The notes below the pieces were generated by a model that worked only from the letters and a program-made list of their open reading frames with translations, ran no database searches and was not told the origin of the DNA. Shown piece by piece: positions 4,419-6,107 of a stretch of 6,107 nt of DNA. Both the position numbers and the translations under genes were made by a program. The first letter of the stretch is position 1. The number at the start of each line of letters is the position of its first letter. Source of the stretch: Ruminococcus sp. (GTDB taxonomy: Bacteria > Bacillota > Clostridia > Oscillospirales > Ruminococcaceae); contig JAFYET010000068.1 of NCBI GenBank assembly GCA_017544125.1, positions 1 to 6,107 of the forward strand, given 5' to 3'.

Positions 4419-5813
4419 TTATCTTGCGTACTTCTTAAGCTCAACTACCTCGCCGAGCTTATCACGGAATGCCAGCATAACGGTGTATGAAAGCACCATG
4501 TATGTGTGCCTGCCTGTGCCTTTGAGCGTCTGTATAAGCGTTCTGTAATCCTTGTCAAGGGTAAATCTCTCAGTGTCAAAGCCTGCGTATTTGAGCCTTA
4601 CCTCCAAGTCCTCGCCCCTCTTGCCTGTGAAGAAGAATGTCTGCTTGTCGCCGCCAATCTGCGCTATGCGTGTACTCAGCTTTTCAAACTCAACGTCCCA
4701 TATCCACGAAACGTCGGTGCCGTCTGCCGAATTGTCGTTAAGCCCGAAGAGTATGTCATCATCAGCTGTGCAGTGCGCTGTCAGGAATGATATCACCTCG
4801 TTGAAGCCCGCAGGGTTCTTGACAAGTATCATCTCAACGCCCTTGTCGCCGAGCGGTATATGCTCCATTCTGCCGAAGGGTGTTGTCAGCTTGCTCATTG
4901 ATGCTATTATCTTCTTGTCATCAAGCCCTATCACCTTGCCGATAGCTGCCGCTGCAAGTCCGTTGTATATATTATACGCCCCGGGAAGGGTAATTTTTGC
5001 ATCATACTGCTTGTCTTCTATCGACATGAGCACATCTGCCGAGGCTGCGTTAAATGCCTTTACCTCGTCAACGGCTATAAGGGGCTTTACCCTGCTGTAA
5101 CCGCAGTTCTCGCAGTAAAAGTCACCTAAGTGCCCGAATGTGTGGGTGCGGTATTTGTACTTGGTCTTGCACTTTATGCAGTATACCGCATCTGATATAT
5201 CAGCAGAGCTCTGCTCATCAAAGCTCGTGTTCACGCCGAAGAAGGTCACGCTCTTGTGCTTTGTGCTGAAAGCCAGCGACGATGTCAGCGAGCAGTCGGC
5301 ATTGAGTACCAGATCGACCTGCGGAATGTGCGCAAGCCCCTGCTCTATCAAGTCAAGGGTAGTAAGCACCTCGCCGTAGCGGTCAAGCTGGTCACGGAAA
5401 ACATTCGTCACCACCACCGTAACATCGAGCTTGCCGAAGCTCTTTGTTATGTGCCTGAGACTTGCCTCGTCGCATTCAAGCACTGCATAGTCACGCTTTA
5501 CCTTGCCCGTGAGGGTGGCAGCATTCATAAAGCAGCTGACAACGCCGTTTAGCATATTAGCCCCCGCCGAGTTGGTAAGGGCGGTGTAGCCGTTTGCCTC
5601 GATGATATCGGTTATGGCATGGCAGGTGGTGGTCTTGCCGTTGGTGCCCGTCACGCAGATGACCTTTATATCCTTAGCCATTGCGCCTAAGACATTGGGG
5701 CAGATCTTTAGCATCACCACGCCCGGCAGCGAGGTCGCCCCCCTGCCCATTATATGAAGCATCTTTGCGGTGAGCTTGCCCGCCATTACCGCAAATGCAG
5801 AGCGTATTCCCAT
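4419..5813 (-). CDS. murT: Lipid II isoglutaminyl synthase, Mur ligase-like subunit MurT
   Basis: MurT is the ATP-dependent synthetase half of the MurT-GatD complex. It activates the D-Glu carboxyl of lipid II and joins it to ammonia from GatD. The 464-residue protein has the Mur ligase P-loop GTNGKTTT (56-63) and the central-domain signature VVVTNVFRDQLDRYGE (133-148). A four-cysteine zinc ribbon is inserted in the middle domain (CIKC 212-215, CENC 234-237), as is usual for MurT. LPGAYNIYNGLAAAA (276-290) comes next, then the C-terminal DUF1727 domain with LVKNPAGFNEV and NDNSADGTDVSWIWD (359-373), the stretch that holds the Asp needed for amidation in studied homologues. The hydrophobic start (MGIRSAFAVMAGK) is not a convincing signal peptide. 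The start at 5813 has GGAGGT (5821-5826) seven bases ahead. It is the first gene of a three-gene operon with its own promoter. Confidence 0.95.
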   Translation of the reverse strand: MGIRSAFAVMAGKLTAKMLHIMGRGATSLPGVVMLKICPNVLGAMAKDIKVICVTGTNGKTTTCHAITDIIEANGYTALTNSAGANMLNGVVSCFMNAATLTGKVKRDYAVLECDEASLRHITKSFGKLDVTVVVTNVFRDQLDRYGEVLTTLDLIEQGLAHIPQVDLVLNADCSLTSSLAFSTKHKSVTFFGVNTSFDEQSSADISDAVYCIKCKTKYKYRTHTFGHLGDFYCENCGYSRVKPLIAVDEVKAFNAASADVLMSIEDKQYDAKITLPGAYNIYNGLAAAAIGKVIGLDDKKIIASMSKLTTPFGRMEHIPLGDKGVEMILVKNPAGFNEVISFLTAHCTADDDILFGLNDNSADGTDVSWIWDVEFEKLSTRIAQIGGDKQTFFFTGKRGEDLEVRLKYAGFDTERFTLDKDYRTLIQTLKGTGRHTYMVLSYTVMLAFRDKLGEVVELKKYAR

Positions 5814-5847
5814 TTTTTATACCTCCGTAATTTCAACTAACCTATAA

Positions 5848-5876
5848 ATTATACCACACTTCACACCGCTTTGCAA
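5848..5876 (-). promoter_or_regulatory. Sigma-A promoter of the murT-gatD operon
   Basis: On the minus strand TTGCAA (-35, 5871-5876) lies exactly 17 bases before a perfect TATAAT (-10, 5848-5853). The -10 box is preceded by TGG, an extended -10 motif. Transcription would begin near 5841, giving a leader of about 28 bases that contains the ribosome binding site. No operator or riboswitch is visible, which fits constitutive expression of a cell-wall function. Confidence 0.75.
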
Positions 5877-5892
5877 GATATTTTGTGTTAAC

Positions 5893-5924
5893 AAACGCAA
5901 AAGGCCGCCCCGAGGGGCAGCCTT
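5893..5924 (-). terminator. Terminator of the surface-protein gene
   Basis: A GC-rich stem (5901-5910 with 5915-5924, one C-A mismatch) is capped by a CGAG tetraloop. On the minus strand it is followed by TTTTGCGTTT. It lies between the stop codon at 5932 and the murT promoter, so it keeps the upstream gene's transcript out of the murT operon. Confidence 0.75.
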
Positions 5925-5931
5925 GCATTGC

Positions 5932-6107
5932 TTATTTAACTTTTATCTTCTTGACAGCCGTGTAGCCGCTGTAATACTTTGTGCCGCTCACTGTTTTGTA
6001 GGTGCGGACTTTTACGTAGTAGGTCTTGCCTTTTGTGAGCTTCTTTATCGTCTTTGATGTACCCGATGCATTAACGCTCTTGGTTGTTTTCTTTGTAAAC
6101 TTGCTTG
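5932..6107 (-). CDS. C-terminal end of a fibronectin-III-like repeat protein (5' end outside window)
   Basis: Only the last 58 codons are present; the start lies beyond the right edge. The sequence includes the pattern KKLTKGKTYYVKVRTYKTV followed by KYYSGYTAVKKIKVK and a stop. That is the end of a fibronectin type III-like beta-sandwich as found at the C-termini of secreted or surface-bound proteins of gut Clostridia. It is very rich in Lys, Thr and Tyr and has no acidic residue in the visible part, which suits contact with anionic wall polymers. No LPXTG motif or dockerin follows. The enzymatic or binding function of the whole protein cannot be told from this tail. It ends just before a terminator and is transcribed separately from murT. 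Confidence 0.75.
   Translation of the reverse strand, partial: SKFTKKTTKSVNASGTSKTIKKLTKGKTYYVKVRTYKTVSGTKYYSGYTAVKKIKVK

Noticed and set aside
4406..4444. Upstream ATG at 4444 as the gatD start
   Set aside because: It would overlap the end of murT and add 13 residues not typical of GatD; the ATG at 4405 has AGGAGG at the right distance.
4506..5552. Several plus-strand open frames of 79-182 codons opposite murT
   Set aside because: They are antisense shadows of the well-supported murT gene, with no ribosome binding sites or recognisable products.
1..6107. tRNA, rRNA, CRISPR arrays or insertion sequences
   Set aside because: I found no cloverleaf, no regularly spaced repeats, and no transposase or terminal inverted repeats in the window.

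Overview
The window looks like chromosome of an endospore-forming, Gram-positive Clostridia relative, probably Oscillospiraceae/Ruminococcus-like. The evidence is the C-terminal half of a sporulation sigma factor of the sigma-K type, a murT-gatD pair (lipid II amidation, typical of Gram-positives), strong AGGAGG ribosome binding sites, and a surface-protein tail rich in Lys, Thr and Tyr like those of gut Clostridia. The genus is an inference.

Left part (1-2877) reads as the right end of a mobile element. Bases 1-1130 are AT-rich and hold several rho-independent hairpins, a well-formed 61-residue gene of unknown function (582-767), a 67-residue ORF without a convincing start (830-1033), and otherwise non-coding sequence. 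A near-perfect vegetative promoter (1112-1140) then drives a 561-residue large serine recombinase (1192-2877).

The key point is the junction at about 2873-2877. The recombinase ends in AATGA, and without a gap the sequence continues, in another frame, as NEILMHFR..., the second half of sigma-K through region 4 to a normal stop at 3235. No N-terminal half is present in the window. This is the arrangement of a skin (sigK-intervening) element: in Bacillus subtilis and Clostridioides difficile sigK is split by an element that a serine recombinase (SpoIVCA, CD1231) excises in the mother cell. AATGA is also, from memory, the crossover sequence reported for B. subtilis. The left half of sigK and the left end of the element should lie upstream of this window.

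Right part (3369-5813) is host chromosome on the minus strand, convergent with sigK and separated from it by a strong bidirectional terminator (3327-3362). It is a compact operon, promoter 5848-5876, murT, gatD, then a 98-residue gene of unknown function. Each downstream ribosome binding site overlaps the preceding stop codon. MurT/GatD amidates the D-glutamate of lipid II. The far right (5932-6107) is the C-terminal end of a fibronectin-III-like repeat protein, also minus strand, closed by its own terminator.
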